Shown here piece by piece: positions 1 through 6,694 of a stretch of DNA of 9,700 nt. The DNA lies in NCBI GenBank assembly GCA_027001105.1, contig JALTMZ010000168.1, forward strand, positions 2,725-12,424, written 5' to 3'. Origin of the DNA: Thermococcus sp. Its GTDB lineage: Archaea; Methanobacteriota_B; Thermococci; Thermococcales; Thermococcaceae. Position 1 is the stretch's first letter; every line of letters begins with the position of its first letter. A program made the translations under genes and the position numbers. Under the pieces are notes generated by a model, which worked only from the letters and a program-made list of their open reading frames with translations, was not told the DNA's origin and made no database searches.

Positions 1-232
1 GTATTCCAAGTTTCTCTGCTTCTGCTTTTAACTCAAAGAGCTCCTTTTCATTCTGCACTTTTACAACTACTTTTTTCTGTCCTTCGTGAAACCATGCTTT
101 GAACCATTCTGGTTTTTCCTTATATGCTTTAAACGCTGCTGTAACTGCACCGTGGGCAACCTGAACTGCTAACTTCCCCTTGCTGAGCTTTAAATCCTGC
201 CTAATGACCATAACTTGCTTGTACTTGAACAT
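1..232 (-). CDS. pth2: Peptidyl-tRNA hydrolase, archaeal/eukaryotic type (Pth2), N-terminal part, cut by window edge
   Basis: Pth2 hydrolyses the ester bond between peptide and tRNA in peptidyl-tRNAs that drop off the ribosome, recycling tRNA in the cytoplasm. The first 77 residues are present; the family is usually about 115-120 residues, so roughly a third lies beyond base 1. The N-terminus matches the family closely: a first strand (YKQVMVIRQDLKLSKGK, residues 4-20) followed by the LAVQVAHGAV segment at 21-30, with the conserved K18-G19-K20 and H28, then the EWFKAWFHEGQKKVV block at 42-56. The start is the ATG at 232, preceded by an AGGGATGA sequence that can pair with 16S rRNA. An ATG at 239 is out of frame. 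It follows the large membrane-protein gene on the same strand after 51 bases, but a TATA box in that gap suggests it can be transcribed on its own. Identification is from recognised family sequence and is confident. Confidence 0.93.
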   Translation of the reverse strand, partial: MFKYKQVMVIRQDLKLSKGKLAVQVAHGAVTAAFKAYKEKPEWFKAWFHEGQKKVVVKVQNEKELFELKAEAEKLGI

Positions 233-260
233 GTTTCATCCCTAAAATAAGGGGAGAAAA

Positions 261-277
261 GAATATATAAAGATTAA
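261..277 (-). promoter_or_regulatory. Candidate BRE/TATA promoter of pth2
   Basis: Read on the minus strand this is TTAATCTTTATATATTC, a good archaeal TATA element. It lies about 30-35 bases before the pth2 ATG, so a start site 23-27 bases downstream would give a leader of about 8-10 bases, just enough to hold the AGGGATGA ribosome binding site. The first 12 bases (TTAATCTTTATA) recur exactly at 4389-4400 on the same strand, which supports both as promoter elements. Confidence 0.6.
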
Positions 278-283
278 GAAAAG

Positions 284-2332
284 TCAGGGGACTTCTTCTT
301 TCTCAACTTCTGAGGTTTTTGCTTCTTGCTCCTCTTCTTCCTTCTTGGGGAGCCCTCCAGGTCTTCTCTTTCTCCTCTCCAGCTTACTCCTGGCAATCTC
401 ATACTTGTTCTTGTAGTTCACTGTTGCAGCCCCAAGAGCAATGACCAATACCACCAGAATCACTATTAAAGGAGTCTTGTAGTCTGGTTTCTTTGGAAGA
501 TAATTTACTGTAATATTCTCAATGGCTTGTGCAAGCGGTGTTGGATCTTTTAATGTGTCCAATGTTTTCTTTATGTAATCAGGTAATTCCTCCGGCTTCG
601 GATATACTTTTTGGACTTTCTCCTCAACAATGACTTTTGGTGGAATTGAATTGATAATTAACAAGTTGCCAAAATACTCCTCGTGCCAGTTGCCAAGTGG
701 ATCTTGATATTTGAGCTTTGCACCTATAATTGAAACTGCTTGCTTGAGAACAACATATTGCCCCTCAACTATCTTTTCCTCACCAGCTTTTATATCTCCA
801 AGCTTAATTGTCGTTTCACCATCAATACTGTCTGGTAGTATTAGTTGGAGGGTTGCATTCTTTATGAATTCAAATTCAGGATTGCCTTTTGCAGCGGAAA
901 CCTTAAACCTAAGCTTGATGCTCTTTTCTTGTGTTGTGATGTAATTGCTCCAAGTTCCATTGAAAGCTTCTGCAGAGAGGGAAATCTCCGGAATTGAATA
1001 CACCACTATCCCTTTTACCTCATTTGAACTTATAACCTTCTTCTGTCCAGCCTCATTGTAGTACTCTACCTTTACTTTTCCAAGGTCATATCTGCCAACT
1101 TGAGTTGGTTTCAGTGTATATACCAGAACCGGCATTTTTGTGAAGGCATCAAGGGTTTTCAGCGACCAAGTGCCGATTCCACTTTTCAGCTCAAAGTTGT
1201 TTGGTAGTGGGGCCATTACTTTGACATCGAAGGCTTTTCCTCTTCCCCGATTCTCCACGTTCACGAATACTATCAGCTCTTCACTGTTGAGGAGCATTTC
1301 TTTAGTGTTTGTGCTTAACTCTACTTTTATTTTTGCTTCCCGCACTATTGGAGGAACCTCTGCACCGCTTGGGGCATAGATTTTAATGTAGGTGCGGTTA
1401 TATGTGAGATCAACGCTGTTCGGAGGTATCTCAATTCTAATTGGGGCTTTTTTGCTTGTATAGCTACCTCCCTCTTTTACGCTAAAAGTCTCTAATGGTT
1501 TGTTATTTTTATCAAAAAGGCTTAGACTTGAGTAGTATCCTATTGAGTTAAGCCTGAGCTTATATATTGTTGAATTATAGTTTATCGTGAGGATTTCTCC
1601 AACATATAGGATATCATCGTATACAAGCTCTGTTGGTTCAACTTTTGTTTCAGTTGGAGTTTCTTTTGCAGTTGCTTTCTTTATTTCCAGCTTTGTCGCG
1701 GCATACTTCGGAACATAAATATCAACAGTGGCGTAGCTATTTTTCACTGAGGTCTTTAGGAACACAAAGACATATGGGTAATAAGAGACTTCATCGGTCA
1801 GTTTATAGGCAACTCCAAAGCCATCGTTTTCATTGACTGTTTTAGTGAGTGTGGTATATGGCAGATAAACAGTGAACTTCGCACTTGTATCGTAAGCATC
1901 AACGAGCTTTATTTTTATACTTGGAAATCCAGCCGGAAGAGTGTAAGTGTCTCCTTCGTCTAATCTCACATCGGAGGCTATTTTAATCAGAGGGGAGTCA
2001 ATTGCTATCAGGATTGTTTTTCTGTCTGCTTGGGTCCATTTTAATGTGATTCTCAGGAGCTGATTAGTGGAACTTGGGTAGTAATAGCTGTCTCCCAAAC
2101 CAAGCACTGCCGTTGCTTTTTTGACACCATTCTCATAGATGTCCAAGGCAGCTTTTGTCCAGTATGGATCAACATCAGTGAATTTAATCTCATAGATTCC
2201 AAAAACAACGGAATCTTTTAGTCCAAGTTCAATCAGGCTTAACCCCGCGTATTCTGGAACAGAGACAGATTTTACAGCTGGGGCTGTTGACAAAAATAAC
2301 AATCCAATTAACATTAAAGCCATCCTTCTCAT
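284..2332 (-). CDS. Large cell-surface protein with signal peptide, CARDB/COG1361-like beta domain and C-terminal membrane anchor
   Basis: A 682-residue predicted type I membrane protein of unknown function. Residues 1-22 are a signal peptide (MRRM, then a hydrophobic ALMLIGLLFLSTAPAV core). Most of the chain (about 25-610) is beta-rich and likely extracellular. Residues about 337-445 resemble the CARDB/COG1361 repeats of archaeal S-layer-like proteins (VFVNVENRGRGKAFDVKV, then a GRYDLGKVKVEY strand). A single membrane helix spans about 620-637 (PLIVILVVLVIALGAATV). It is followed by a basic stretch (RSKLERRKRR) and an acidic Glu-rich cytoplasmic tail. Five Asn-X-Ser/Thr sites (N253, N312, N458, N492, N606) could be glycosylated. 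The ATG at 2332 is chosen because GGAGG at 2341-2345 sits 8 bases upstream; an in-frame TTG at 2347 overlaps that site and is unlikely. It follows aspS by 62 bases measured to this ATG. Topology is well supported; the role is not. Confidence 0.85.
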   Translation of the reverse strand: MRRMALMLIGLLFLSTAPAVKSVSVPEYAGLSLIELGLKDSVVFGIYEIKFTDVDPYWTKAALDIYENGVKKATAVLGLGDSYYYPSSTNQLLRITLKWTQADRKTILIAIDSPLIKIASDVRLDEGDTYTLPAGFPSIKIKLVDAYDTSAKFTVYLPYTTLTKTVNENDGFGVAYKLTDEVSYYPYVFVFLKTSVKNSYATVDIYVPKYAATKLEIKKATAKETPTETKVEPTELVYDDILYVGEILTINYNSTIYKLRLNSIGYYSSLSLFDKNNKPLETFSVKEGGSYTSKKAPIRIEIPPNSVDLTYNRTYIKIYAPSGAEVPPIVREAKIKVELSTNTKEMLLNSEELIVFVNVENRGRGKAFDVKVMAPLPNNFELKSGIGTWSLKTLDAFTKMPVLVYTLKPTQVGRYDLGKVKVEYYNEAGQKKVISSNEVKGIVVYSIPEISLSAEAFNGTWSNYITTQEKSIKLRFKVSAAKGNPEFEFIKNATLQLILPDSIDGETTIKLGDIKAGEEKIVEGQYVVLKQAVSIIGAKLKYQDPLGNWHEEYFGNLLIINSIPPKVIVEEKVQKVYPKPEELPDYIKKTLDTLKDPTPLAQAIENITVNYLPKKPDYKTPLIVILVVLVIALGAATVNYKNKYEIARSKLERRKRRPGGLPKKEEEEQEAKTSEVEKEEVP

Positions 2333-2394
2333 ATTCTTCTCCTCCAAGGTTTTATCAGCCTAAATGGAAAAAAGGATAAAGGAGTATAAAGCTG

Positions 2395-3711
2395 TTATGG
2401 TGTCAGTCTTTTTCTATCTCTTGGGAATAATATAACTTCCCTGATATTGCCCAAGTTGAGCATCTGTTTGATCAATCTCTCAGCACCTAAGCCAAAGCCT
2501 CCGTGTGGTGGCATTCCATATCTGAAGGCTTTTAAATAGAACTCAAAGCTTTCAACGTTTAATCCTTTTTCTGCTATCTGTTGTTTAAGAATTGCATATC
2601 TGTGCTCTCTCTGACCTCCCGAGGTTATCTCCACGCCTCTGTACTCTAAGTCAAAAGCCCTTGAAATCTTTGGGTTATCATCATATTTCATAATATAGAA
2701 CGGCTTAGCCTCACTTGGGTACTGGTAAATGAAGTACAAATCCTCATCATAGTTCTCCTTAATATACTGACCAAGGAGCTTTTCTCCTTCAGTATCTATG
2801 TCTTCACCCCAGGGAATATTTTTGCCCAAATCTTTGAGGATTTCAAGTGCATCTGTGTAAGTTATTCTCCTAAATGGCAACTTTGGTTTTTCAAGCTCGA
2901 AGTTGAGGATCTTGAGTTCTTTCTCATTGTGCTCTCTCACATAGTTGATTGCATATGCCACAAGGCGTTCTAACACCTGCATAACTTCATCTTCATCTTC
3001 AATAAAAGCGATCTCGGCATCAATGCTCCATGCTTCATTCAGATGCCTTGTGGTGTTGTGTTCTTCTGCCCTGAATATTGGGGCAATTTCAAAAACTCTA
3101 TCCAAACCAGATGCCATCATTATCTGCTTGTAAAGCTGTGGGGATTGCGCCAAGAAAGCATCCTTCTCAAAATACTTCATTGGAAACAGTTCAGTTCCCC
3201 CTTCTGTGGCAGTGGCTATGATCTTTGGGGTATGAATTTCTATGAATCCCTCATTATAGAAGAACTCTCTTACAGCTTTAAAGACATTTGACCGAATTTT
3301 AAAGATTGCCATGACCTCTGGCTTTCTTAGGTCAATAAATCTATTATCTAATCTTGTGTCAAGTTCTGCCTTAACTTTTCCTGTCGGATCCAATGGGAGA
3401 GGTGTTTCAGCTTTTGAAAGTACTTCAAGCTTTTCTGGTATTATCTCGAATCCTAATTTAGCTTTGGGCGTGAAGTTTACCACTCCTTCAACAGCTACAA
3501 CATCTTCGCTATTCAGTTTTGGTATTAATTTGAATATTTCTTCACTGACTTTCTTTTTAGGGGCTGTTACCTGAACAATCCCTTCCCTGTCTCTAATCCA
3601 AAGGAATTTGATTCCCCCAAGATCCTTGATCTCATAAACCCAGCCAGCAACTTTAACTTTTTGTCCGTTAAGTTCTTCAGTTATTTGACTTGAATAGTGA
3701 GTTCTATACAT
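2395..3711 (-). CDS. aspS: Aspartyl-tRNA synthetase, archaeal type
   Basis: Charges tRNA-Asp with aspartate using ATP, in the cytoplasm as a class II homodimer. The 438 residues match the length of the T. kodakarensis enzyme. Residues 1-105 form the anticodon-binding OB fold; the rest is the catalytic domain. Visible landmarks are the flipping-loop region [10 protein letters not shown] (167-176), motif 2 around [16 protein letters not shown] (213-228, with R214) and motif 3 GLGAERL (407-413, with R412). The family end [11 protein letters not shown] is intact. The start is the ATG at 3711, with GGAGG at 3719-3723 spaced 7 bases; the in-frame TTG at 3717 lies inside that spacer. Lys85, linked to strict tRNA-Asp recognition in the Thermococcus enzyme, is kept, but position 26, Trp there as I recall, is Tyr here. 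It follows the NusA-like gene by 24 bases and is probably cotranscribed with it. Confidence 0.97.
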   Translation of the reverse strand: MYRTHYSSQITEELNGQKVKVAGWVYEIKDLGGIKFLWIRDREGIVQVTAPKKKVSEEIFKLIPKLNSEDVVAVEGVVNFTPKAKLGFEIIPEKLEVLSKAETPLPLDPTGKVKAELDTRLDNRFIDLRKPEVMAIFKIRSNVFKAVREFFYNEGFIEIHTPKIIATATEGGTELFPMKYFEKDAFLAQSPQLYKQIMMASGLDRVFEIAPIFRAEEHNTTRHLNEAWSIDAEIAFIEDEDEVMQVLERLVAYAINYVREHNEKELKILNFELEKPKLPFRRITYTDALEILKDLGKNIPWGEDIDTEGEKLLGQYIKENYDEDLYFIYQYPSEAKPFYIMKYDDNPKISRAFDLEYRGVEITSGGQREHRYAILKQQIAEKGLNVESFEFYLKAFRYGMPPHGGFGLGAERLIKQMLNLGNIREVILFPRDRKRLTP

Positions 3712-3735
3712 TTTCAAACCTCCAAAAGAATGAAA

Positions 3736-4248
3736 TCAGATAAAAGCAATTTTAGAGTCTTTTCCAGTGATCTGAGTTAGAATATTCTCCAGAACCTCTG
3801 GTTTCTCTGGGAGTTTGTTTTTATCCCTCTGAAGAACCAAGACCTTGTAGTACTGTCCGCCGTTTGGTTTATAGACAATGTTAACTCCAAATATGCTTGC
3901 TGGATAGAACAAATCCGTTGCAAGCTTCTTAACATCGTCTGTCCCCTTGATCTCTCTTCCCTCAATTACCCTGATCCTCTTACCAAGCTCCCTCATCAGA
4001 AGTTTGATATTCTTTCCACCTTTGCCAATTGTAAGCGGAACATCTCCTTCGCCAACCATAATCACAATTAAGTCCCCAGCCTCAACAGCCCTTTTGAACT
4101 CTATGTCAGCATCTCCCAGGAGTTTGTAAAGCAGTCTTGCAATTTTAACGTCAAGTTCAGAAATAACACCTTCTTGCAGCTTTTTTTCATCTGCTGGACA
4201 TAGAATGTCGTCAGTTTTTAAACAAACCTCACAGATTGGTGCTTTCAT
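3736..4248 (-). CDS. NusA-like RNA-binding protein with N-terminal Cys cluster and KH domain
   Basis: A 170-residue protein related to archaeal NusA, a family that binds RNA and is linked to transcription elongation or termination; its exact archaeal role is unsettled. It starts with a short metal-binding-like cluster, C6-x2-C9-x7-C17, giving three cysteines rather than four. A first KH domain covers about 45-98 with an intact GKGG RNA-binding loop at 75-78 (VPLTIGKGGKNIKLLMRELG). A second KH-like unit follows at about 100-170, but where a GxxG loop is expected it reads RDKNKLPEKP, so it has probably lost canonical RNA contact. The start is the ATG at 4248 behind a near-perfect GGAGGTGA site (4253-4260); in-frame codons extending to 4287 precede that site and are not needed. 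It is the first gene of a group with aspS. Confidence 0.85.
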   Translation of the reverse strand: MKAPICEVCLKTDDILCPADEKKLQEGVISELDVKIARLLYKLLGDADIEFKRAVEAGDLIVIMVGEGDVPLTIGKGGKNIKLLMRELGKRIRVIEGREIKGTDDVKKLATDLFYPASIFGVNIVYKPNGGQYYKVLVLQRDKNKLPEKPEVLENILTQITGKDSKIAFI

Positions 4249-4310
4249 TTGCTCACCTCCTGTTAATATTAAAAATGAACATAACAAGCTAACACTTTTT
4301 TGTGAGAGTC

Positions 4311-4320
4311 ATTTAAAAAC
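4311..4320 (-). promoter_or_regulatory. Candidate TATA box for the NusA-like/aspS group
   Basis: The minus strand reads GTTTTTAAAT here, preceded by a purine-rich GATAAG that could serve as BRE. A start site about 25 bases downstream would leave a leader of about 40 bases ending in the GGAGGTGA site of the NusA-like gene. Confidence 0.5.
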
Positions 4321-4350
4321 CTTATCATTCAAAAATTCGGGGTGATTCTC

Positions 4351-4370
4351 CCAGTATATGGGTATACTGG
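4351..4370. repeat. Perfect 8-bp inverted repeat, CCAGTATA-N4-TATACTGG
   Basis: The two arms (4351-4358 and 4363-4370) are exact reverse complements separated by TGGG. It lies in the 176-base gap between the HD gene and the NusA-like gene. It is 13-20 bases downstream of a strong minus-strand TATA element, so it would overlap the expected transcription start, a common position for archaeal repressor operators. It could instead fold as an RNA hairpin at the 5' end of that transcript. I do not recognise the motif as a known Thermococcales regulator site. Confidence 0.55.
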
Positions 4371-4382
4371 ATACAATGGCGC

Positions 4383-4400
4383 ATATATTATAAAGATTAA
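4383..4400 (-). promoter_or_regulatory. Candidate second (upstream) BRE/TATA promoter
   Basis: The minus strand reads TTAATCTTTATAATATAT, sharing its first 12 bases with the pth2 promoter. It lies about 135 bases before the NusA-like ATG. Transcription from it would begin near 4366, inside the inverted repeat, giving either a long leader for the NusA-like gene or a short separate RNA. Confidence 0.4.
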
Positions 4401-4420
4401 AAATTGAAAAAATTAAAATA
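4398..4420 (-). terminator. T-rich stretch after the HD gene, possible terminator of the six-gene operon
   Basis: Immediately after the HD-gene stop the minus strand carries two T tracts (ATTTTTTC and AATTTTTAAT). Archaeal RNA polymerase terminates on oligo-T tracts without needing a hairpin. The stretch overlaps the next candidate promoter by three bases. Confidence 0.45.
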
Positions 4421-4424
4421 TGTC

Positions 4425-5039
4425 CTAAAGCTCACCTTCAATTTCTTTCCTTATTCTATCTATGAACTCCTCTACATATTTGTGCCTCTCAAGTGCAATT
4501 TGTTTTGCAGCTTCAGTGTACATCAAATCCTTAAGTTTTAGTATTTTCTCTTCAAAATGTTTTAGGGAATACTCCAAGCTTCTCCCATGCTCACCGGAGT
4601 ACATGAAAACTCTTGCAATTCCTATTGCTCCTATTGCATCAAGCTTATCCGCATCACTGAGAATTTTTGCTTCAAGAGTCTGAGGTTCTGGTGGTTTTGA
4701 AAAGCGATGAGCCTCAATCGCATGGGCAACCTGGTCAGTCTTTTCATATCCCAGACCTTTAAGAAAACGTCTTGCGATCTTTGCCCCCTCTTTAGCATGA
4801 TCTTCAATCTTTCCTTTGCTTTCAAGAGGTCTTGCGATATCGTGTAAAAGAGCAGCCAAAGCCAAAACCTCTAAATCTGCACCCTCTTTTTTCCCGATGT
4901 GCATGCAGAGTGCAAGAACCCTCTCCGTGTGCGAAAACCCGTGTGTGCCCTCTCTTTCAAAAAAGTTTTTGGCAAATTCCTCCGCCTTTTTGATTATAGC
5001 CAAGCTCTTCTCATCTTTTATGAAGTCTTCGATTCTCAT
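4425..5039 (-). CDS. HD-domain metal-dependent phosphohydrolase
   Basis: A 204-residue cytoplasmic HD-superfamily protein, a family that hydrolyses phosphate esters, often of nucleotides, with metal ions. The substrate cannot be told from sequence. The metal-binding set is complete: H37 (GFSHTERV), H66-D67 (LAALLHDIARP) and D131 (SDADKLDAIGAIG). H81 and H106/H111 are in the right region for a second metal site. The C-terminal half is a long helical bundle rich in charged residues. The ATG at 5039 is favoured because AGGTGAT at 5044-5050 lies just upstream; the in-frame GTG at 5048 is part of that site. It is the last gene of the operon, 22 bases after the DUF4392 gene, and is followed by T tracts. 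Confidence 0.88.
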   Translation of the reverse strand: MRIEDFIKDEKSLAIIKKAEEFAKNFFEREGTHGFSHTERVLALCMHIGKKEGADLEVLALAALLHDIARPLESKGKIEDHAKEGAKIARRFLKGLGYEKTDQVAHAIEAHRFSKPPEPQTLEAKILSDADKLDAIGAIGIARVFMYSGEHGRSLEYSLKHFEEKILKLKDLMYTEAAKQIALERHKYVEEFIDRIRKEIEGEL

Positions 5040-5061
5040 TCCAATCACCTTACCTTTCTGA

Positions 5062-5871
5062 CTAAAGCTGGTAATTCACTGTTTCCTTTAAAAGCTCAAC
5101 GATCTTTTCGTGGATGTCAACACTTATCCCATCAACGCTCATAACAGGTTTCTTGATTATTCCATCAATTAATCCAGCGGAGATTACAACTTCTAAGTTC
5201 TTTCGTTCATTCCACTCTTCCAAAAGGTTTTCTCCGATCTCAAGTGAAACCTGAGCGACCAACCCATAAGCTCCCCAATTGGAAACTGCAGAAACTATGA
5301 GCTCATCGGTATCAACTATGGATGCAATTTTCCCTCCAAGAGGGATGTATTTTTTAATGAGATGATTAATCTTTCCCATGCCTATTTCGTTACCACCATC
5401 GCCAATTCCTATGGTTGGTATCCTTAATTCCTTGGCTTCTAAGAATATTTCGTCAAAAGGGGTAGTAGTTTTTACCTCAAGCCCACTCATAGAGTAATAC
5501 TTTCCATCTTTTGCCCTTCCAACAGTTTCAACGCTTATAAGAAGAGAATACTCCGATACATCTGGATGCTCCACAAAAGTGACGCCAAAAGGTTTTAGAG
5601 CCTTTTTCACCTGCTCATGTGCCCAGATCTCAGCTTTTCCACCCACTTTTTCAACAGTTTTGTAAAGTGCCAAAGCTCCCAATGGTCCATCAGTTTCACA
5701 GATGTTCATGGGAGGAATGGGAAAGCTTGAGACAACTAAGACTTTCTCCGAATTATCTATGAGCAATTTTGCAGCATTTTTTAAGAAATTGAAATTTCTG
5801 AGACGGTATTCCAGATAAACCTTCAGAATTCCTCTGCCATAGATATCAGTATTTATGATGTGAGCTATCAT
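5062..5871 (-). CDS. DUF4392 protein, similar to the C-terminal domain of D-glutamate cyclase
   Basis: A 269-residue protein corresponding to the C-terminal (DUF4392) domain of vertebrate D-glutamate cyclase DGLUCY, which converts D-glutamate to 5-oxo-D-proline. The vertebrate N-terminal domain is absent; stand-alone forms are known in prokaryotes. Recognisable motifs are ETDGPLGA (59-66), SVETVGRAKDGKYYSM (113-128), the hallmark GIGDGGNEIGMG (155-166), SNWGAYGL (197-204) and MSVDG (244-248). No signal peptide or membrane segment is seen. Two starts are possible. The ATG at 5871 has AGAGGA at a proper distance and is chosen; the ATG at 5877 would make an ATGA overlap with the preceding small gene but leaves almost no spacer. 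Substrate in archaea is inferred from family only. The motif assignment is confident. Confidence 0.85.
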   Translation of the reverse strand: MIAHIINTDIYGRGILKVYLEYRLRNFNFLKNAAKLLIDNSEKVLVVSSFPIPPMNICETDGPLGALALYKTVEKVGGKAEIWAHEQVKKALKPFGVTFVEHPDVSEYSLLISVETVGRAKDGKYYSMSGLEVKTTTPFDEIFLEAKELRIPTIGIGDGGNEIGMGKINHLIKKYIPLGGKIASIVDTDELIVSAVSNWGAYGLVAQVSLEIGENLLEEWNERKNLEVVISAGLIDGIIKKPVMSVDGISVDIHEKIVELLKETVNYQL

Positions 5872-5873
5872 TT

Positions 5874-6053
5874 TCATTCCTCTATCTCATATACTACAAC
5901 CTTAACTCTCTTACCCTTGAGGACCTCTTTCAGTTCCCACCAAAGTTTTGTTGGGGATTCCTGAGTATGGATTAGCATATCACCATTTTCAAGTTCGACT
6001 ACTTTCTCTTTATACTCAACAAAAATTCCCTCCTTGCTAAATATCTCCTTCAT
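5874..6053 (-). CDS. Small 59-residue protein of unknown function, embedded in the operon
   Basis: A short gene easily missed by length cut-offs. Its ATG at 6053 overlaps the HAD stop in an ATGA arrangement, and its TGA stop overlaps the upstream candidate ATG (5877) of the DUF4392 gene in the same way. GGGGGG, 5 bases before the ATG, can serve as a weak ribosome binding site. The product is compact and charged, starting MKEIFSKEGIFVEYKEKVVE. It has a central acidic turn (ELENGD), the motif ESPTKLWWELK at 32-42 with a Trp-Trp pair at 38-39, and a valine-rich last strand (KRVKVVVYEIEE). This looks like a small beta-rich fold with one helix. No cysteines and no membrane segment. I do not recognise a named family; similar small conserved proteins are common in Thermococcales. 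The exact fit between two genes makes a real coding region likely. Confidence 0.8.
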   Translation of the reverse strand: MKEIFSKEGIFVEYKEKVVELENGDMLIHTQESPTKLWWELKEVLKGKRVKVVVYEIEE

Positions 6054-6694
6054 TTTAAACCCCCCAAGATTTTTCTCAACTCATGAAGGGTTCTAATTTC
6101 GTAATCAGCGAAGTTGTATCCTTTTTCATTATTTCTATTGATCCAAACAGCGATCATTCCAACATTTTTTGCACCGTATACATCCTGCTGCAAGCTGTCA
6201 CCAATCATCATTGCCTTTTTTGGCTCAACTTTAAGTCTTTCCAATGCGTATATAAATATCTTTGGATCTGGCTTTATTGTGTTTACATCCTCTCTGGTGA
6301 CAATTACATCAAAATAGTTGTCGAGTTTCGCTATTCTGAGTTTTAGTTTTTGATAAGTTGGTCCGCTTGTAACGACTCCAAGTTTGTACCCCTCTGACTT
6401 CAACCACTCCAATGTTGGCTTCACGTCAGGAAACACATGGATCTTATGAGGATAGGCAGTTAGAAGCTCCTCATACCTTAGATCTAAGTTGAAAAGCCTG
6501 AAGAAGAAGTTCCAGTCGTGCCATTCGTAAGTATTCCTCCGACTCAGTATCTCCTCAAGAAACTTAGCTCTTGCCTCCTCCTTTCTAATCTGAAGTCTCC
6601 TTGAAATCTCTTCATATACCTGAGGAAGAAAAAGCATCATCAATGGCTTTTCTGTTAAAAGTGTCTCATCTACATCAAACAGAATTGCCTCCAT
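6050..6694 (-). CDS. HAD-superfamily phosphatase
   Basis: A 214-residue haloacid-dehalogenase-type hydrolase. All four motifs are present: DVDET at 7-11 (nucleophile D7 and acid D9), TSG at 109-111, K141 in IKPDP, and GDSLQQD at 165-171 (D166, D171). A helical cap inserted after motif I, about residues 15-85, is of the C1 type, which fits small phosphorylated metabolites. Thermococcal relatives have been annotated as glyceraldehyde-3-phosphate phosphatases from in vitro work, but I cannot assign the substrate here. The ATG at 6694 has GAGGTGG just upstream. The gene overlaps the end of the FtsZ-fold gene by 20 bases and the next small gene by 4, suggesting translational coupling. Its place downstream of hps-phi could mean a role in sugar-phosphate housekeeping, which is inference. 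Confidence 0.88.
   Translation of the reverse strand: MEAILFDVDETLLTEKPLMMLFLPQVYEEISRRLQIRKEEARAKFLEEILSRRNTYEWHDWNFFFRLFNLDLRYEELLTAYPHKIHVFPDVKPTLEWLKSEGYKLGVVTSGPTYQKLKLRIAKLDNYFDVIVTREDVNTIKPDPKIFIYALERLKVEPKKAMMIGDSLQQDVYGAKNVGMIAVWINRNNEKGYNFADYEIRTLHELRKILGGLK

Noticed and set aside
1140..1379. Plus-strand open frame opposite the surface-protein gene, and similar frames near 711-944 and 1633-1836
   Set aside because: They have no convincing ribosome binding site or family match and lie entirely within a long coding gene on the other strand.
2333..2347. TTG start for the surface protein, five codons upstream
   Set aside because: The TTG overlaps the GGAGG ribosome binding site, which is correctly spaced for the ATG at 2332.
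2685..2751. ATGATGA-type sequences on the minus strand resembling C boxes of C/D guide RNAs
   Set aside because: They are Asp-rich codon runs in aspS, and I could not find matching D boxes at the expected spacing.
4340..4354. GGGTGATTCTCCC as a possible hairpin or regulator half-site
   Set aside because: Only the outer three bases pair, and it is not a match to the TATCAC-N5-GTGATA glycolytic motif.
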